Source of the DNA: Halobellus ruber
GTDB taxonomy: Archaea; Halobacteriota; Halobacteria; Halobacteriales; Haloferacaceae
Reading direction: 5' to 3'
NCBI RefSeq assembly: GCF_014212355.1
Contig: NZ_JACKXD010000004.1
Location: forward strand, 62,001-126,000
Length of the DNA: 64,000 nucleotides
Positions within the stretch are counted from its first letter, which is position 1. The number at the start of each line of letters is the position of its first letter. The position numbers and the translations under genes were made by a program. The notes under the pieces were generated by a model. It did not search any database, was not told the DNA's origin, and was given only the letters and a program-made list of their open reading frames with translations. Shown piece after piece: positions 43,151-54,693 of this stretch.

Positions 43151-44380
43151 TCAGTCGTCCGAGAGTTCGGGTTCGGCGCCGCCGTCGGCCTCGATCGACC
43201 CCATCCGGAGGTCGACGTCGCCGGTCCCGATGGAAACCGGCTTGCCCACGATGACGTTCTCGATGACGCCGTCCAAGTCGTCCTCCTCGCCGTGGACCGC
43301 CCCGTCCAGGAGGTGGTTGACCGTCACCTCGAAGGCGGCCCGCGCGAGCACGGAGTCCTTCGACCCCGAGATGCCGTGGCGGCCGATCGATTCGATCTCG
43401 CCGCGGTTCGTCATGATGTCCGCGACGAGCATGAGGTGCCGGATGTTCACGTCGTCGAGGCCCTGCTCCCGCAGCGTCTCCATCGTCTCGTTGATGATGG
43501 TCTCGCGGGCGGCCTCGACGCCGAGGTTCCGGTAGACCTCGTGGATGTTGTTGCTCGTGCTTCGGGAGGCGTCGACGCCCTCGATCGTGAGCACGTCGCC
43601 GAACGCCGATCCCTCGGTGTAGAGGACGAACTCCTCGCCGTCATCGGTCTCTTCCTTCCGGATGACGACCCGGGAGATGTCCTCTAAGCCCTTGAACACG
43701 ATCTCCCGAAGCTCCCCGACAAGCTGGAGGAGCCGCCGGTAGCTGGGCTCGTCGGGGCCGAACTCGACGAGCATCCCCTCCCGCCGGGTGTCGACGCCGA
43801 GGGCGTCCTCGATCGTCTCGGCGATCTCCTCGGCGACGACGTCGACGTCGTCGACGGTGGGCCACCGCTCGGCCAGCGTCTCGTCGTTGAGGTCGACCTG
43901 GACGATCATGTCCGCCACGTTGGTGGAGATGTCGCCCAGCGCGAGGATCTTGGTCGCCTCCATCTGCCAGACGACCTCGTGGGCACGCTCCCGTTTTTCG
44001 GCGTACTCGTCCTCGAGATAAACCGTCATCATCGGGGTGTCGGGGGTCTTCCGGGCGTCGACCAGTTCGATCAGCCTCGGCAGCCCCTGGGTGACGTCGA
44101 TCTCGGCGACGCCGGCGTAGTGGAACGTGTTCATCGTCATCTGCGTTCCGGGCTCGCCGATCGACTGCGCCGAGACGGTCCCCACCGGGTCGTGGGCGTC
44201 GACGCGGGAGTCCTCGTAGCGCGAGGAGATCGCCTGGGCGATCTCGTCGGCTTCTTCGAGGGTGACGCCCTCCCGCTCCTCGATCGTCTCGTAGATCCGC
44301 CGGCGGAGGCTCTCCGGGAGGTTGTAGTCCCGGACGATCGCCTCGATGTCGTCGTCGACGTGGGCGTAGTCGTCAGTCAT
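43151..44380 (-). CDS. rpoA2: DNA-directed RNA polymerase subunit A''
   Basis: 409 residues from the ATG of [10 protein letters not shown]. It is the C-terminal part of the bacterial beta'-type largest subunit, split off in archaea. The [27 protein letters not shown] segment of the trigger loop and the [17 protein letters not shown] region are typical. Its start overlaps rpoA' by eight bases. Confidence 0.97.
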   Translation of the reverse strand: MTDDYAHVDDDIEAIVRDYNLPESLRRRIYETIEEREGVTLEEADEIAQAISSRYEDSRVDAHDPVGTVSAQSIGEPGTQMTMNTFHYAGVAEIDVTQGLPRLIELVDARKTPDTPMMTVYLEDEYAEKRERAHEVVWQMEATKILALGDISTNVADMIVQVDLNDETLAERWPTVDDVDVVAEEIAETIEDALGVDTRREGMLVEFGPDEPSYRRLLQLVGELREIVFKGLEDISRVVIRKEETDDGEEFVLYTEGSAFGDVLTIEGVDASRSTSNNIHEVYRNLGVEAARETIINETMETLREQGLDDVNIRHLMLVADIMTNRGEIESIGRHGISGSKDSVLARAAFEVTVNHLLDGAVHGEEDDLDGVIENVIVGKPVSIGTGDVDLRMGSIEADGGAEPELSDD

Positions 44381-47303
44381 CGGACTCCACCTCCAGGCTC
44401 TGGGCCTTGTCGAGCCCCGGCCCGGCGTACTCCGAGATGTTTGTCGGCTGCTCCTTCCGCCCCAGGAACTCCCGCTTTTCGGCCTCGGAGTCGAACTCCG
44501 CATCGAGGATGCGGTCGGCGACGGTCTCGACGTCGACCGGGTTGTCCTCCGAGGAGGAGACCTTCACCGGCGAGGTGCCGTCCTCGCCGAACTCGAACTG
44601 GACGACCGTCCCCGAGGTGTCGCGGACGGTGCCGTCGTACTGCGCCTCCAGTTCGGAGAGCGCGTTGATGAGCCGGCGCTGGAGGTAGCCGGACTTCGAG
44701 GTCCGGACCGCCGTGTCCACCAGCCCCTCGCGGCCGCCCATCGCGTGGAAGAAGAACTCCCGCGGGTTCAGTCCGCTGCGGTAGCTGTTCTCCACGAAGC
44801 CGTGGGCCTCCGCCGAGAGGTCGTTCCGCTGGTAGTGGCTGAGGGTTCGGTCCTCGTACCCGCGGTTGATCCGTTCTCCCCTCACGGCCTGCTGGCCGAC
44901 ACACCCGGCCATCTGCGTGAGATTCAGCATCGACCCGCGCGCGCCGGAGCGGGCCATCACCACCGCGGGGTTGTCGTCCTGGAAGTGGTCCTCCGCGATC
45001 TCCCCGGCGGAGTCCCGGGCCTTTCCGAGTTGCTGCATGATCTTCATCTCGAGGGTCTCGTCGACCGTCCGGCCGGGCAGCGACTCCAACTCGCCGGCCT
45101 CGTAGATCTCGATGAGCTCCTCGACGCGGTCGTAGGCGCTGTCGATCGCCTCGTCGACCAAGGCGGTGGCCTCGTCGGGGATCGACTCGTCGTCGATCCC
45201 GATCGAGAACCCGAAGTGCATGATCGCCCGCATCGCCAGCGACGCGACCTCGTTGACGAACACGCGGGCCCGCGTCTTCGAGTGGACCTTCGCGAGGGTG
45301 TCGACGACTTCGCCGCCGAACGCGCCGACGGCGTCCTCGTCGATGGTGCCGGCGACGAGCTGGCCGTCGACGATCCGCACCTGGTCGCCCGCCGACGACG
45401 TGAACTCCAGATTCAGGTCGTCCGGCAGGAGCTCGCTGAACAGCTGGCGGCCGGTCCAGTAGGGGTCGCCCGCCTCGTTCTCGCCGGCGGGCTCCGGCAG
45501 CGTGTCGATGCTCGTCGCCCGCAGGAGGTCGAGCGCCTGGGTCTCGGTGAACTCGGGGTTGCCGTTGGTCAGCAGATACGTCCCCGAGACGTGGTCCTGG
45601 ATGGCGCCGATGATGTTCTCGCCGAACCGCGGTGAGAGCATCTGCTCTTGGACTCTCATCAGGACGCGGGCCTCCGCCCGCGACTCCTCGGTCTGGAGCG
45701 CGTGCATGTTCATCTCGTCGCCGTCGAAGTCGGCGTTGTACGGCGGGCAGACGACGGTGTTGAGCCGGAACGTCTTGTACGGCATCACCACCACCTCGTG
45801 GGCCATGATCGACATCCGGTGCAGCGACGGCTGGCGGTTGAAGATCACGATGTCGCCGTCGATCAGGTGGCGGTTGACCTCCCACCCGGGGCCGACCTTC
45901 CCGGCGAGCTCCTCGCAGTTCTTCTCGGTGACCTTCAGCCGGCGGCCGTCGGGCCGTTTGACGTAGTTGGCGCCGGGGTGGCCCTCGGGGCCGTTCTGGA
46001 CGTACTGCCGCGCCTGGTCGACGTTCCGCTCGGAGACGTTCATCGTCTGGGTCATCTCCCGGGCGACCCGTTCGGGCACGCCGACCTCGTTGAGCGACAG
46101 CGTCGGGTCCGGCGAGATCACGGTCCGGGCGGAGAAGTTCACGCGCTTGCCCGACAGCGACCCGCGGAACCGACCCTCCTTGCCCTTCAGCCGTTGGGAG
46201 AGGGTCTTCAGCGGACGGCCCGAGCGGTGCCGCGCCGGCGGCGTCCCGCTGATCTCGTTGTCGACGAACGTGGTGACGTGGTACTGGAGCAGCTCCCAGA
46301 GGTCCTCGATGATCAGTTGGGGTGCGCCGGCCTCGCGGTTCTCCATGAACCGCTGGTTGATCCGGATGATGTCCACGAGCTTGTGGGTGAGGTCGTCCTC
46401 GGAGCGCTGGCCGTTGTCGAGCGTGATCGACGGCCGCGCGGTGACCGGCGGGACCGGGAGGACGGTCAGAATCATCCACTCGGGACGCGACCGCTCGGGG
46501 TCGATTCCGAGCGTCTCGATGTCGTCGTCGGGGATGTCCTCGAACCAGTCGCGGATGTCCGAGGGCATGAGCTTGTTCATATCCTCCTCGGTGAGGTCGA
46601 GGTCGAGCGCGGACTCCAGTTTCTTCCGATCCTCGCCGACCGGCCGGAACTCCCCCGAGAGGATGTCGTTGACCCGGCTGACGTCGAGGCCGGACTCCTC
46701 GGCGAGCGCCTGCGGGGAGAGCCCGCCCTCGCCGTCGTCGTCGGGCTGCATCGCCGAGGCGATCCGCTCGGAGTAATCGCCCGCCAGCACGTCCTGGACC
46801 TCGTAGTACGTGGTCGGCTTCTCGTGTTTGATGTCGTGCTGGGTTGCGCCGCAGTGGGGACACCGGCTGGCCTTCCGGGCCTGCCGGACCGCGGCCTTCA
46901 GGACGTCCGTCCAGTCCTCGCCGAGCTCCTCGTTGCGCTGGAGGCCCTCGCGGAACTCCTCGGATTCCTCGGCGGTGAGCGACAGCCGACCGCACTCCCG
47001 GCAGGTCGACCGGAGCAGCCGCCGGATGAGCTTCGTGAACCCGACGTGGATCACCGGCGCGGCCAGCTCGATGTGGCCGAAGTGGCCGTTACACGACCCC
47101 GAATGGGACCCGCAGGTCCGACACTCGAGCCCCGGGTCGATGACGCCGAGCCGGGGGTCCATCAGTCCCATATCGATGGGGTAGCCGTCGTCGTCGTAGG
47201 TGTCCGCCGTGATGATCTTCGTGGCGGACATGTCGCGGTACGTCTCCGGGTCCATCAGCCCGAACTGGATGGATCCGATCTCCTTTGGTGTCTGTGTTGA
47301 CAT
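44373..47303 (-). CDS. rpoA1: DNA-directed RNA polymerase subunit A'
   Basis: 976 residues. It contains the catalytic Mg-binding motif NADFDGDEM, an N-terminal zinc site in [20 protein letters not shown] (clamp) and a second CPHCG knuckle. With B' it forms the active centre. Order in the operon is H-B''-B'-A'-A'' as in other euryarchaea with split B. The gap to rpoB' is seven bases. Confidence 0.98.
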   Translation of the reverse strand: MSTQTPKEIGSIQFGLMDPETYRDMSATKIITADTYDDDGYPIDMGLMDPRLGVIDPGLECRTCGSHSGSCNGHFGHIELAAPVIHVGFTKLIRRLLRSTCRECGRLSLTAEESEEFREGLQRNEELGEDWTDVLKAAVRQARKASRCPHCGATQHDIKHEKPTTYYEVQDVLAGDYSERIASAMQPDDDGEGGLSPQALAEESGLDVSRVNDILSGEFRPVGEDRKKLESALDLDLTEEDMNKLMPSDIRDWFEDIPDDDIETLGIDPERSRPEWMILTVLPVPPVTARPSITLDNGQRSEDDLTHKLVDIIRINQRFMENREAGAPQLIIEDLWELLQYHVTTFVDNEISGTPPARHRSGRPLKTLSQRLKGKEGRFRGSLSGKRVNFSARTVISPDPTLSLNEVGVPERVAREMTQTMNVSERNVDQARQYVQNGPEGHPGANYVKRPDGRRLKVTEKNCEELAGKVGPGWEVNRHLIDGDIVIFNRQPSLHRMSIMAHEVVVMPYKTFRLNTVVCPPYNADFDGDEMNMHALQTEESRAEARVLMRVQEQMLSPRFGENIIGAIQDHVSGTYLLTNGNPEFTETQALDLLRATSIDTLPEPAGENEAGDPYWTGRQLFSELLPDDLNLEFTSSAGDQVRIVDGQLVAGTIDEDAVGAFGGEVVDTLAKVHSKTRARVFVNEVASLAMRAIMHFGFSIGIDDESIPDEATALVDEAIDSAYDRVEELIEIYEAGELESLPGRTVDETLEMKIMQQLGKARDSAGEIAEDHFQDDNPAVVMARSGARGSMLNLTQMAGCVGQQAVRGERINRGYEDRTLSHYQRNDLSAEAHGFVENSYRSGLNPREFFFHAMGGREGLVDTAVRTSKSGYLQRRLINALSELEAQYDGTVRDTSGTVVQFEFGEDGTSPVKVSSSEDNPVDVETVADRILDAEFDSEAEKREFLGRKEQPTNISEYAGPGLDKAQSLEVESDD

Positions 47304-47310
47304 TGTTGAA

Positions 47311-49140
47311 TTAGACTGCGTCCTCGAGGTCTAGTCGCGGTCGGATGCCGAGCGCGATCATCTCGTCGAGCAGGAGTTTGAACGCGTAGCTGATCTCGAT
47401 CTCGTGGATGTCGTCCTCGTCGCCGGTGACGGGGTCGTAGATCCGGCGCTGGCCGCGGTCCTCGACCGCGACCATCCCGGTGTCGGCGGAGACGTAGACG
47501 GTCTCCTTGTCCGAGGAGTCGAGCAGGCGCTCCTGGAGCACCATCGCCGCGCCGTGGCCGATCACGGTGTCGCGTTCCATCTCGCCCAAGCGGAGCCCGC
47601 CCTCCCGGGCGCGGCCCTCGGTCGGCTGGCGGGTGAGCACCTGCACCGGCCCGCGGGAGCGGGCGTGCAGCTTGTTGCTCACCATGTGGTAGAGCTTGTG
47701 ATAGAAGATCGTCCCGACGAAGATCTCCGCGTCGATCTTCTCGCCGGTGATGCCGGAGTACATCGTCTCCTTCCCGGAGGAGTTGAAGCCGTGATCCTCC
47801 AGGGCCTCCCGGAGTTCCTCCTCGTCTTCGCCCTGGAAGGCGGTGCCGTCGACGCGGCGGCCCTCCAGGGAGCCGACCTTGCCGCCGAGCATCTCCAAGA
47901 CGTGGCCGACTGTCATCCGCGACGGCAGCGCGTGGGGGTTCAAAACGAGGTCGGGCACGACGCCCTCCTCGGTGAACGGCATGTCCTCCTGGGGTGCGAG
48001 GTGGCCGACGACGCCCTTCTGGCCGTGGCGCGACGCGAACTTGTCGCCGAGTTCGGGGACCCGCTGGTCCCGAACCGACACCTTCGCGAGTTTGGAGCCG
48101 TCCTCACCCTCCATCAGGGTCACGGTGTCGACGACGCCCGACTCGCCCGAGCGCATCGTGACGGAGGTCTCCCGTCGCTTCTGGGGGGAGAGCCCGCCCA
48201 TGTCGTCGGGTTCCTCGAGGAACCGCGGCGGGGAGGTCTTCCCGAGCAGGACGGAATTCTCGTCGACCCGGGTCTCGGGGTTGACGAGGCCGTCCTCGTC
48301 GAGGTGGGTATAGGCGTCCTCGCCGCGTGCGCCGCGGACGTCCTGACTCGGGATCTCGAAGCGGTCCTCCTGGCCGCCGGGGTACCGGCGCTCCTCGCCC
48401 TCGTAGGTCCGGAAGAAATGCGAGCGTGCCATCGCCCGGTCGACCGACCCCTGGTTCATCACCAGCGCGTCCTCGATGTTGAACCCCTCGTAGCTCATCA
48501 CGGCCACGACGAAGTTCTGTGCGGCCGGCCGCTCGTCGAACCCGATCTGTTCGGTGGTCTGGGTCTTGACCATCGACAGCTGGGGGTAATGCAGGAGGTG
48601 CTGCCGCGTGTCCGGCCGGATGCGGTAGTTGGCCGCGGGCAGTCCCAGCGACTGTTTCATCATCCCCGCGCCCATCGTGATCCGCGGGGAGGCGTTGTGC
48701 TCGGGGTAGGGGATCATGCCCGCGCCGATCCCGAAGATCAGCTGCGGGTCGATCTCGAGGTGGGTGTGTTCGTCGGTGACCTCCTCCTCGTCGACGGCGA
48801 CGTAGATGTCCTCCTCCTCTTCGGCGTCGATGAACTCGATGTAGCCGCGGTCGACGAGGTCCTCGAAGTCGACGGCGCCCTCCTCGACGGCCTCGATCTC
48901 GTCGTCGCCGAGCAGGGGTTCGCCGTCCTCGACCACGATGAGGGGGCGGCGCGCGCGGCCGGCGTCGGCGTTGACGATGACCTCGCGGGTCCGTTCCTTG
49001 ACAGAGACGTTCACCATCTCCGAGACGTCGCCGCGGCGGCGCGCCTCCCGGATCTGTTCTGCGAGCTGTTCGGGATCGGGGTGCGTCCCGATCAGACTGC
49101 CGTTCACGTAGACTTTCGCCTCTCGTTGTGCCTGAGCCAT
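47311..49140 (-). CDS. rpoB1: DNA-directed RNA polymerase subunit B'
   Basis: 609 residues, the C-terminal half of the second largest subunit. It holds the GYNIEDA-type motif ([20 protein letters not shown]), the [13 protein letters not shown] catalytic lysine/histidine loop and the [16 protein letters not shown] switch. The gap of one base to rpoB'' indicates co-translation. Confidence 0.98.
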   Translation of the reverse strand: MAQAQREAKVYVNGSLIGTHPDPEQLAEQIREARRRGDVSEMVNVSVKERTREVIVNADAGRARRPLIVVEDGEPLLGDDEIEAVEEGAVDFEDLVDRGYIEFIDAEEEEDIYVAVDEEEVTDEHTHLEIDPQLIFGIGAGMIPYPEHNASPRITMGAGMMKQSLGLPAANYRIRPDTRQHLLHYPQLSMVKTQTTEQIGFDERPAAQNFVVAVMSYEGFNIEDALVMNQGSVDRAMARSHFFRTYEGEERRYPGGQEDRFEIPSQDVRGARGEDAYTHLDEDGLVNPETRVDENSVLLGKTSPPRFLEEPDDMGGLSPQKRRETSVTMRSGESGVVDTVTLMEGEDGSKLAKVSVRDQRVPELGDKFASRHGQKGVVGHLAPQEDMPFTEEGVVPDLVLNPHALPSRMTVGHVLEMLGGKVGSLEGRRVDGTAFQGEDEEELREALEDHGFNSSGKETMYSGITGEKIDAEIFVGTIFYHKLYHMVSNKLHARSRGPVQVLTRQPTEGRAREGGLRLGEMERDTVIGHGAAMVLQERLLDSSDKETVYVSADTGMVAVEDRGQRRIYDPVTGDEDDIHEIEISYAFKLLLDEMIALGIRPRLDLEDAV

Positions 49141-49141
49141 A

Positions 49142-50710
49142 TTAGTCGTCCGCGGGTGTGTCCGCCGCCGTCCCCTCGATGCCGGGGATGCCTTCGACGC
49201 CCATCGACGCCAGTTCGCGCTTGAGCGACTGTTCGTCCTCGACGTTCTGTGAGAGCTCCATCGCCTGCGCGAAGTTCTTCACCAGCCCACAGTTCGGCCC
49301 CTCCGGGGTCTCGGAGGGACAGATACGACCCCACTGGGTCGCGTGGAGGTCCCGCGCCTCGAAGTGCGGCTGCGACCGCGACAGCGGGCTGCGGAGTCGG
49401 CGCAGGTGGCTGAGCACGCCCATGTAGTCGGTACGGTCGACGAGCTGGGAGACGCCCGACCGGCCGCCGACCCAGTTGCCCGTCGCGATCGGGTGTTCCA
49501 GCCGCTCGGTCAGGACGTCCGACCGCACGACCGTGCTGACGGTGAGGTCGCGGTTCCGCATGTTCGCCCGCTCGAGCTGGTACTTCACGTCGCGTGCCAG
49601 CTTGTTCAGCGCGGTCCGGAAGAGGTCTCTCATCAGGTCCCCGGAGACCTTCAGCCGCTTGTTGGCGTAGTGGTCCTTGTCGTCGGACTCGCGTCGGTCC
49701 AAGGCGAGCTCGAAGCACGCCTCCGCCATCCGGCAGAGGTAGTACGCCTTGTTGATCCGGACGTCCTCGTCGTCGACGCCGTCCTCGTGGAGGTGCGGCA
49801 GGAGGTAGCGGTCGATGACGTAGTTGGCGCGCTTCAGCTGGTAGTTCTTGCCTTGGCCGCCCGCGACCCGCTCGCCGAGGGTCTCGATCGCCTCCTGCTC
49901 GGTCTGAACCGACGCCTCCTCCAAGTTTTCGAGCATGAACTTCACGATCTCGGGGTCGTCGGAGACGCGGTGGACGATCTCCTCGTCGGATTCGAGTCCG
50001 AGCGCCCGCACGAGCGTGACGAACGGCACGGAGCCCGAAACCGACGGGAACGACACTTCGAGCAGCCCCTCGCGGTTGCGTTCACACAGTACCAGCGCGC
50101 GGTACCCGCGGCGCTGGGAGAACGTCTTTGCGACCTGGATCTCGTCGCCGTACTTCGAGTCGTACTCCGCGAGGATCTTGTTGGGCGCGAGGTCCTCGCT
50201 CGTCATCAGCACCCGCTCGGAGCCGTTGACGATGAAGTAGCCGCCGGGATCGACGGGGTCCTCGCCGATCTCGATGAGTTCCCGGTCGTTCAGCCCCGCG
50301 ATGTTGCACTTCGAGGAGCCGACCATGATCGGCATCCGGCCGACCTTGGTCTCGGTGGTGTCGACCACCATCTCCTCTTCCTCCTCGCCGCCGCGGACGA
50401 TGGACATCTCCATGAACACCGGCGCGGCGTAGGTGATGTTCCGAAGGCGGGCCTCCTGGGGGAAGAGCAGTTCCTCCGAGCCGTCGGCCTCCCTGACGCG
50501 GGGGGTCTCGACGCGGACGTCGCCGAGTTCGACGAAGACGGGCTCTTCGCCCTCCTTGTCGCCGATGTCGGTCTCGATGCGTTCCTTCTCGGTGACGACG
50601 TCCTGCATTCCCCGCTCGAGGAAGTTGTTGAACGACCGGAAGTGGTGTTCTGCGAGCCGTTCCTCCGAGAAGTACTCCCGGGAGACGACGCGTCTGTCCT
50701 GTCGGTTCAT
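49142..50710 (-). CDS. rpoB2: DNA-directed RNA polymerase subunit B''
   Basis: 522 residues, the N-terminal half of the second largest subunit, including the lobe and protrusion. [39 protein letters not shown] and the [18 protein letters not shown] motif are diagnostic. The split between B'' and B' is usual in halophiles and methanogens. The start overlaps rpoH by four bases. Confidence 0.98.
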   Translation of the reverse strand: MNRQDRRVVSREYFSEERLAEHHFRSFNNFLERGMQDVVTEKERIETDIGDKEGEEPVFVELGDVRVETPRVREADGSEELLFPQEARLRNITYAAPVFMEMSIVRGGEEEEEMVVDTTETKVGRMPIMVGSSKCNIAGLNDRELIEIGEDPVDPGGYFIVNGSERVLMTSEDLAPNKILAEYDSKYGDEIQVAKTFSQRRGYRALVLCERNREGLLEVSFPSVSGSVPFVTLVRALGLESDEEIVHRVSDDPEIVKFMLENLEEASVQTEQEAIETLGERVAGGQGKNYQLKRANYVIDRYLLPHLHEDGVDDEDVRINKAYYLCRMAEACFELALDRRESDDKDHYANKRLKVSGDLMRDLFRTALNKLARDVKYQLERANMRNRDLTVSTVVRSDVLTERLEHPIATGNWVGGRSGVSQLVDRTDYMGVLSHLRRLRSPLSRSQPHFEARDLHATQWGRICPSETPEGPNCGLVKNFAQAMELSQNVEDEQSLKRELASMGVEGIPGIEGTAADTPADD

Positions 50711-50934
50711 TCGATCACCAGTCGGTAGGAGACGGCTTTGTCGGTGGTTCGGGAGTCGCGGACGATCCTGACGACGTCGCCGACCTCGGCCTCGTCGGGC
50801 AGCGCGGGGTCCTTCCGTTTGATCTTGGGAAGCTCCGCGCGCTTGACGTCGTACTCCGACAACATCGACTCGACCGCCTCCTCGTCGATGAGCGTGTGCT
50901 CCGGGACGAGTTCGTGTTGGCTTACGTCTACCAT
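50707..50934 (-). CDS. rpoH: DNA-directed RNA polymerase subunit H
   Basis: 75 residues, the archaeal homologue of the C-terminal part of eukaryotic Rpb5. The [10 protein letters not shown] opening and the [11 protein letters not shown] segment are the family signature. First gene of the polymerase operon. Confidence 0.97.
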   Translation of the reverse strand: MVDVSQHELVPEHTLIDEEAVESMLSEYDVKRAELPKIKRKDPALPDEAEVGDVVRIVRDSRTTDKAVSYRLVIE

Positions 50935-51193
50935 ATCTGGGTGGGAGCGGTTGTTGATGGGGAAGAAGTTGTCACGGGATACTACAGCCTCGTTGGGCGA
51001 GGAGGCATTTAACCCTTGTCAACTGCGGATCTGAAAAGCACGGCTCACCGTCACGGGTGGTTCCGGCGCCCGTGTTGGCTGTATTCAGGGGCTTTACCAA
51101 TATAGCTGTTCCGGCGACGACACGACTGCTATGGGATTATGATCGACGCGGCTGTGGGGGCGGAGACACCGGAAGCGCCCGCGACGCCCCGAG
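50935..51193. other. Intergenic region with the RNA polymerase operon promoter
   Basis: On the minus strand gttaaatgcc (51005-51014) is the probable TATA box, giving a leader of about 48 bases for rpoH. A second AT-rich stretch, ctttaccaatatagctgttcc (near 51095), lies closer to the pgi end and is not explained. No gene seen. Confidence 0.5.
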
Positions 51194-52489
51194 CTAGGGA
51201 TCGATACGGAGGCTCGTCCGCTCCTCGACCGCCTCCGCTTCCTCGAACTCGCCGCCGCCGAGCAGCCCGCGGGCGGCGCGTTTCCCCCACTCGACTGCGG
51301 GCTGGGTGAACGTCGACACCCCGGCGAGCTCCCCGTAGAGGACGCAGGCCGCCTCCATCCCGTAGAGGAGTGCGCCGAGGCTCCGCTCGTCTATGCCATC
51401 GATCTCCACGCGGATCACCGGCACGCCCGACGCAGCCAGGCTCGCCCCGGTCGCGTCGAACTCCGCGTCGAGCAGGTCCCCGAGGGTCGACCCGCCGAGG
51501 TACGACAGGCCCTCCAGGTCGGTTTCGGGGATCGGGCAGGCAGGGCGGTCGGTGGGCCGGAGGAGCGTCACCAGCTTCTCCCGCGGGCCGGCGCGGTACA
51601 GCTGGAGCTGGGAGTGCTGGTCGGTCGCGCCGAGCGCCCGCGTGGGGGTCTGTCCGAGCCCGTCCTTCCCCAAGCTCTCGGCCCACAGCTGGGCGAACCA
51701 CTCCGCGAACGTCTCCAGCCGCTCGGCGTAGGGCATCATCGCGTTCGTGGTGGCGCCGCGGTTTGCGAGCGCATACGCAGCCGCGCCGTAGGCGTACGCG
51801 GGCGTCTCGAACAGCGACCCCGACAGGCTGTCGGCCGCCTCGGCGGCGCCGGCGCGGATCGCGTCGAGGTCGTGGCCCTGGATCGCCGCGACCGCCAGCC
51901 CGACCGGCGACAGCACCGAAAAGCGCCCCGGGACGCCGTCCGGAACGGGAAGCGACGGCAGGTCGTGGGCGTCGGCGAGCGCCCGGAGGTTCCCCGACTC
52001 GCCCGTGGTGACGACCGTGCGCTCGGTCCAGTCGACGCCGGCGTCGGCCATCGCCTCCCGGACCACGAGGAAGTTCGACAGCGTCTCCGCGGTGGTGCCG
52101 GACTTCGAGACGACGTTGACCGCGGTCCGCTCTAAGGGGAGTGAATCCAGGAGCCGCGGGACGTGCTCGGGGTCGACGTTGTCGAGGACGTAGACGTCGG
52201 GGTCGTCGGGACCGGCGAGCGCGTCCGCGAGCGTCGCCGCGCCGAGGGCGCTCCCGCCGATCCCGACGGTCAGGACCGCCTCGGCGTCGGTGAACGGCGC
52301 GACCGCCGACCGGATCGCATCGAGGTCGACCCGGGCGGGCAGGTTCAGCGCGGCGTACCCCCGTTCGTGGTCGTCGCGACCCGCCGCGATCCGCTCGTGG
52401 GCGGTCGCCACCTGTTCGTCGAGCCGTTCCAGGGAGTCCCGCGAGACGCCGGGCGTGGCGCCGAGGACCCCGCCGAGGTCGACGTGCAT
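51194..52489 (-). CDS. pgi: Glucose-6-phosphate isomerase
   Basis: 431 residues from the ATG of MHVDLGGVLGATPG. Interconverts glucose- and fructose-6-phosphate. The SIS-type phosphate loop VGIGGSALGA, the VVSKSGTTAETLSNF motif and the late QPAVEWGKRAARGLL helix with the catalytic Lys are present. Length fits the bacterial-like PGI of haloarchaea, not the cupin type of Pyrococcus. It serves central sugar metabolism, gluconeogenesis included. Confidence 0.95.
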   Translation of the reverse strand: MHVDLGGVLGATPGVSRDSLERLDEQVATAHERIAAGRDDHERGYAALNLPARVDLDAIRSAVAPFTDAEAVLTVGIGGSALGAATLADALAGPDDPDVYVLDNVDPEHVPRLLDSLPLERTAVNVVSKSGTTAETLSNFLVVREAMADAGVDWTERTVVTTGESGNLRALADAHDLPSLPVPDGVPGRFSVLSPVGLAVAAIQGHDLDAIRAGAAEAADSLSGSLFETPAYAYGAAAYALANRGATTNAMMPYAERLETFAEWFAQLWAESLGKDGLGQTPTRALGATDQHSQLQLYRAGPREKLVTLLRPTDRPACPIPETDLEGLSYLGGSTLGDLLDAEFDATGASLAASGVPVIRVEIDGIDERSLGALLYGMEAACVLYGELAGVSTFTQPAVEWGKRAARGLLGGGEFEEAEAVEERTSLRIDP

Positions 52490-52611
52490 AGGTACGGTAC
52501 CGGGAGGCCCCCGCAAAAAGCGGTCGGTTGGGTGGCCCGGCGGGCGGTCGGATCCGGCCGCGGCGACGCCGGATCGCGCGATTCAAACGGGCCGGGGCCC
52601 AAGTGGCGCCG

Positions 52612-53145
52612 ATGGCATCCGGGTACGACGGCGTCTTCGGCGCGTTCCCCTACGCGTTCCGGGCGAGCGACTCGCGGCTGTTCAAGCTCTACGTCGTCGC
52701 GAGCGCCCTCGCGATCGGCCTCGTCGCGTTGTTCGTCGGGGCCGCCCTGGTGGTCCTGATCGCCCAGACCGCGGCGGTCCCGGGCGGGTCGCTCACCCTC
52801 TCGCGGTCGTTCTACATCGTGGTCGGGCTGCTCGTCGTCCTGCCCGCGATCGCGCCGACGCTGCTCGTCGCCCGCCGGCACCGACGCGGGACCCGGGGCT
52901 CGACGCGCCACGAGGCGGCGCTCGCGGTCGCGGGGTTCGTCTTCCTGCTCTCGATCTACCTCGGCGTCGTGGCGTCGATGCCGGAGACGTTCACGCTGGA
53001 CGGGGAGACGGTGACCCGGCCGCCGCCGAGCGGCGCGTTCGCGCCGGTCGTCGCCGCGCTCTACGCGATCCCGCCCGTGTTCGCCTGGAGCGTCCCGCTC
53101 GCCGGCGCGGCGCTCGTGGGGCTGGCTCACTACGTGTTCGAGTGA
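52612..53145 (+). CDS. Four-span haloarchaeal membrane protein
   Basis: 177 residues with hydrophobic segments near 25-52, 65-85, 98-118 and 145-172. A short acidic/polar stretch (MPETFTLDGETVTRPPPS) faces one side between segments 3 and 4. No known motif; no operon link to its neighbours apart from lying upstream of the DUF5812-secFD group on the same strand. Confidence 0.75.
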   Translation: MASGYDGVFGAFPYAFRASDSRLFKLYVVASALAIGLVALFVGAALVVLIAQTAAVPGGSLTLSRSFYIVVGLLVVLPAIAPTLLVARRHRRGTRGSTRHEAALAVAGFVFLLSIYLGVVASMPETFTLDGETVTRPPPSGAFAPVVAALYAIPPVFAWSVPLAGAALVGLAHYVFE

Positions 53146-53223
53146 CTCGATAAACCGACCCGAGCCCGTGACGCCGACGCGGGGACGAAACGGGAAAGTG
53201 CGGCGACCGCGTACCGCCGTCAG

Positions 53224-53739
53224 ATGACTGATCCCGACGGCGACGATCCCGACCCCGAGGACGCGGGCGACGACGACCGCACGGAGGGCACCTTCCTCGT
53301 CACCGCCGCCGAGGCGTCGTCGGCGGTGCTCAGAAACGTCGAGACCGGCCAGGTCCACACGCTCTCGTCGAACCCGGGCGTCGAGCGCGGCGAGGTCGTC
53401 GAGGGCGCGGTCGCGCCCGACCCGCCGCTTGAGGTCTCCTACCAACTCATCGAGACCGAATCGCGGCGGTCGGTGCCGATCGAGCGGAGCCCCGAGCCGC
53501 CGACGGCCCACTCGGTCGACCTCGCGGCCGACCAGGCGGTCGGCGACCTCACCCGGGAGCCGCGGGCGGGCACGGGCGAGGTCCACGTGCTGACCGTCCC
53601 CGAGGACGGCACCGACGAGGCCGTCGCGGACGTTCTCGACGACGACGAGCAGTTGCGTGCGCGGGCCGCCCGGCTCGGCGTCGACCGGGTCGAGATCCGG
53701 TCGGCACCGGGCGTGGTCTCGGTCCGGTATCTGCCGTAG
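53224..53739 (+). CDS. DUF5812-type haloarchaeal protein upstream of secF
   Basis: 171 residues, very acidic first 20, then TEGTFLVTAAEASSAVLRNVETGQVHTLSSNP, a beta-rich module repeated in character by the VVEGAVAPDPPLEVSYQLIE segment. No membrane span. I believe it is the protein usually found before secF in haloarchaea. The function is unknown; location suggests a link to protein export. Confidence 0.75.
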   Translation: MTDPDGDDPDPEDAGDDDRTEGTFLVTAAEASSAVLRNVETGQVHTLSSNPGVERGEVVEGAVAPDPPLEVSYQLIETESRRSVPIERSPEPPTAHSVDLAADQAVGDLTREPRAGTGEVHVLTVPEDGTDEAVADVLDDDEQLRARAARLGVDRVEIRSAPGVVSVRYLP

Positions 53740-53823
53740 CGGCGGCCGTCGCCCCGCGGCCGGCGGGGCGGTCCGCGAGACGTCATAAGAAGGCTTATTC
53801 GGCACGACTCTCCACCGGACGCT

Positions 53824-54693
53824 ATGGTCGAGTTCACCGTACCGGAAGTCGACTACTCCCGGTACACCAACCGCCAGCTTGCGGCGATCCCGCTGGCCGC
53901 GCTGGCGGTCGCGATCCTGATCATCGCGGGGTGGTTCGTGATGACCGGCGCTCCAGTGAGCCAGGGGATCGCGTTCACCGGCGGCACGGAGGTCCAGGTC
54001 GCGATCGACGGGCCCGAGGCGGCGGCCGAAGAGCAGATCCGGGCGGCCTTCGACGCCGAACCCGAGTCGATCCGGTCTGTCCCCGCCCAGAACGTCTACG
54101 TGATCACCTTCCAGTCGGGCAGCGCCGCCGAGTTGGAACGACAGGCCGAGGCCGCGGGGCTCGACATCCGCTCGATCTCCTCGGTGTCGGCGAGCTTCGG
54201 CTCCGACACCCAGACGCTGGCGCTCGGCGGGCTCGGGGTGGCGTTTCTCGGGATGAGCCTGCTCGTCTTTGCGATGTTCCGCGTGTTCGTCCCCTCGGTC
54301 GCGGTCGTGATCTCGGCGTTCTCCGACATCGTGATCCCGCTGGCGCTGATGAACCTCCTCGGGATCGAACTCTCCCTGGGGACTGTCGCCGCCCTGCTGA
54401 TGTTGATCGGGTACTCCGTCGACTCCGACATCCTCCTGAACAACCACGTCCTCCGGCGGTCGGGTGACTTCTACGAGTCGACCTACCGGGCGATGCGGAC
54501 CGGCGTGACGATGACGCTGACCTCGATCGTGGCGATGATCGTGATGACGATCGCCGCGACGCTGTTCGGCATCCAACTGCTGGCCGCCATCGGGACGGTG
54601 CTCGTGTTCGGGCTCGTGACCGACCTGATGAACACCTATATGCTGAACCTCAGCCTGCTGCGGTGGTACAAGTACGAGGGGGTCGCCCGCTGA
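53824..54693 (+). CDS. secF: Protein-export membrane protein SecF
   Basis: 289 residues, six membrane segments, with an extracytoplasmic loop of about 100 residues between the first and second. GIAFTGGTEVQVAI and the RND-like DIVIPLALMNLLGIELSLGTVAALLMLIGYSVDSDILL block are typical. SecDF uses the ion gradient to help Sec translocation. Its TGA overlaps the secD ATG (TGATG). Confidence 0.95.
   Translation: MVEFTVPEVDYSRYTNRQLAAIPLAALAVAILIIAGWFVMTGAPVSQGIAFTGGTEVQVAIDGPEAAAEEQIRAAFDAEPESIRSVPAQNVYVITFQSGSAAELERQAEAAGLDIRSISSVSASFGSDTQTLALGGLGVAFLGMSLLVFAMFRVFVPSVAVVISAFSDIVIPLALMNLLGIELSLGTVAALLMLIGYSVDSDILLNNHVLRRSGDFYESTYRAMRTGVTMTLTSIVAMIVMTIAATLFGIQLLAAIGTVLVFGLVTDLMNTYMLNLSLLRWYKYEGVAR

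Noticed and set aside
52345-54576. 743-codon minus-strand open frame over the membrane protein, DUF5812 and secF genes
   Set aside because: Composition is Arg/Asp/Gly-rich without any domain, and the opposite strand carries recognisable SecF.
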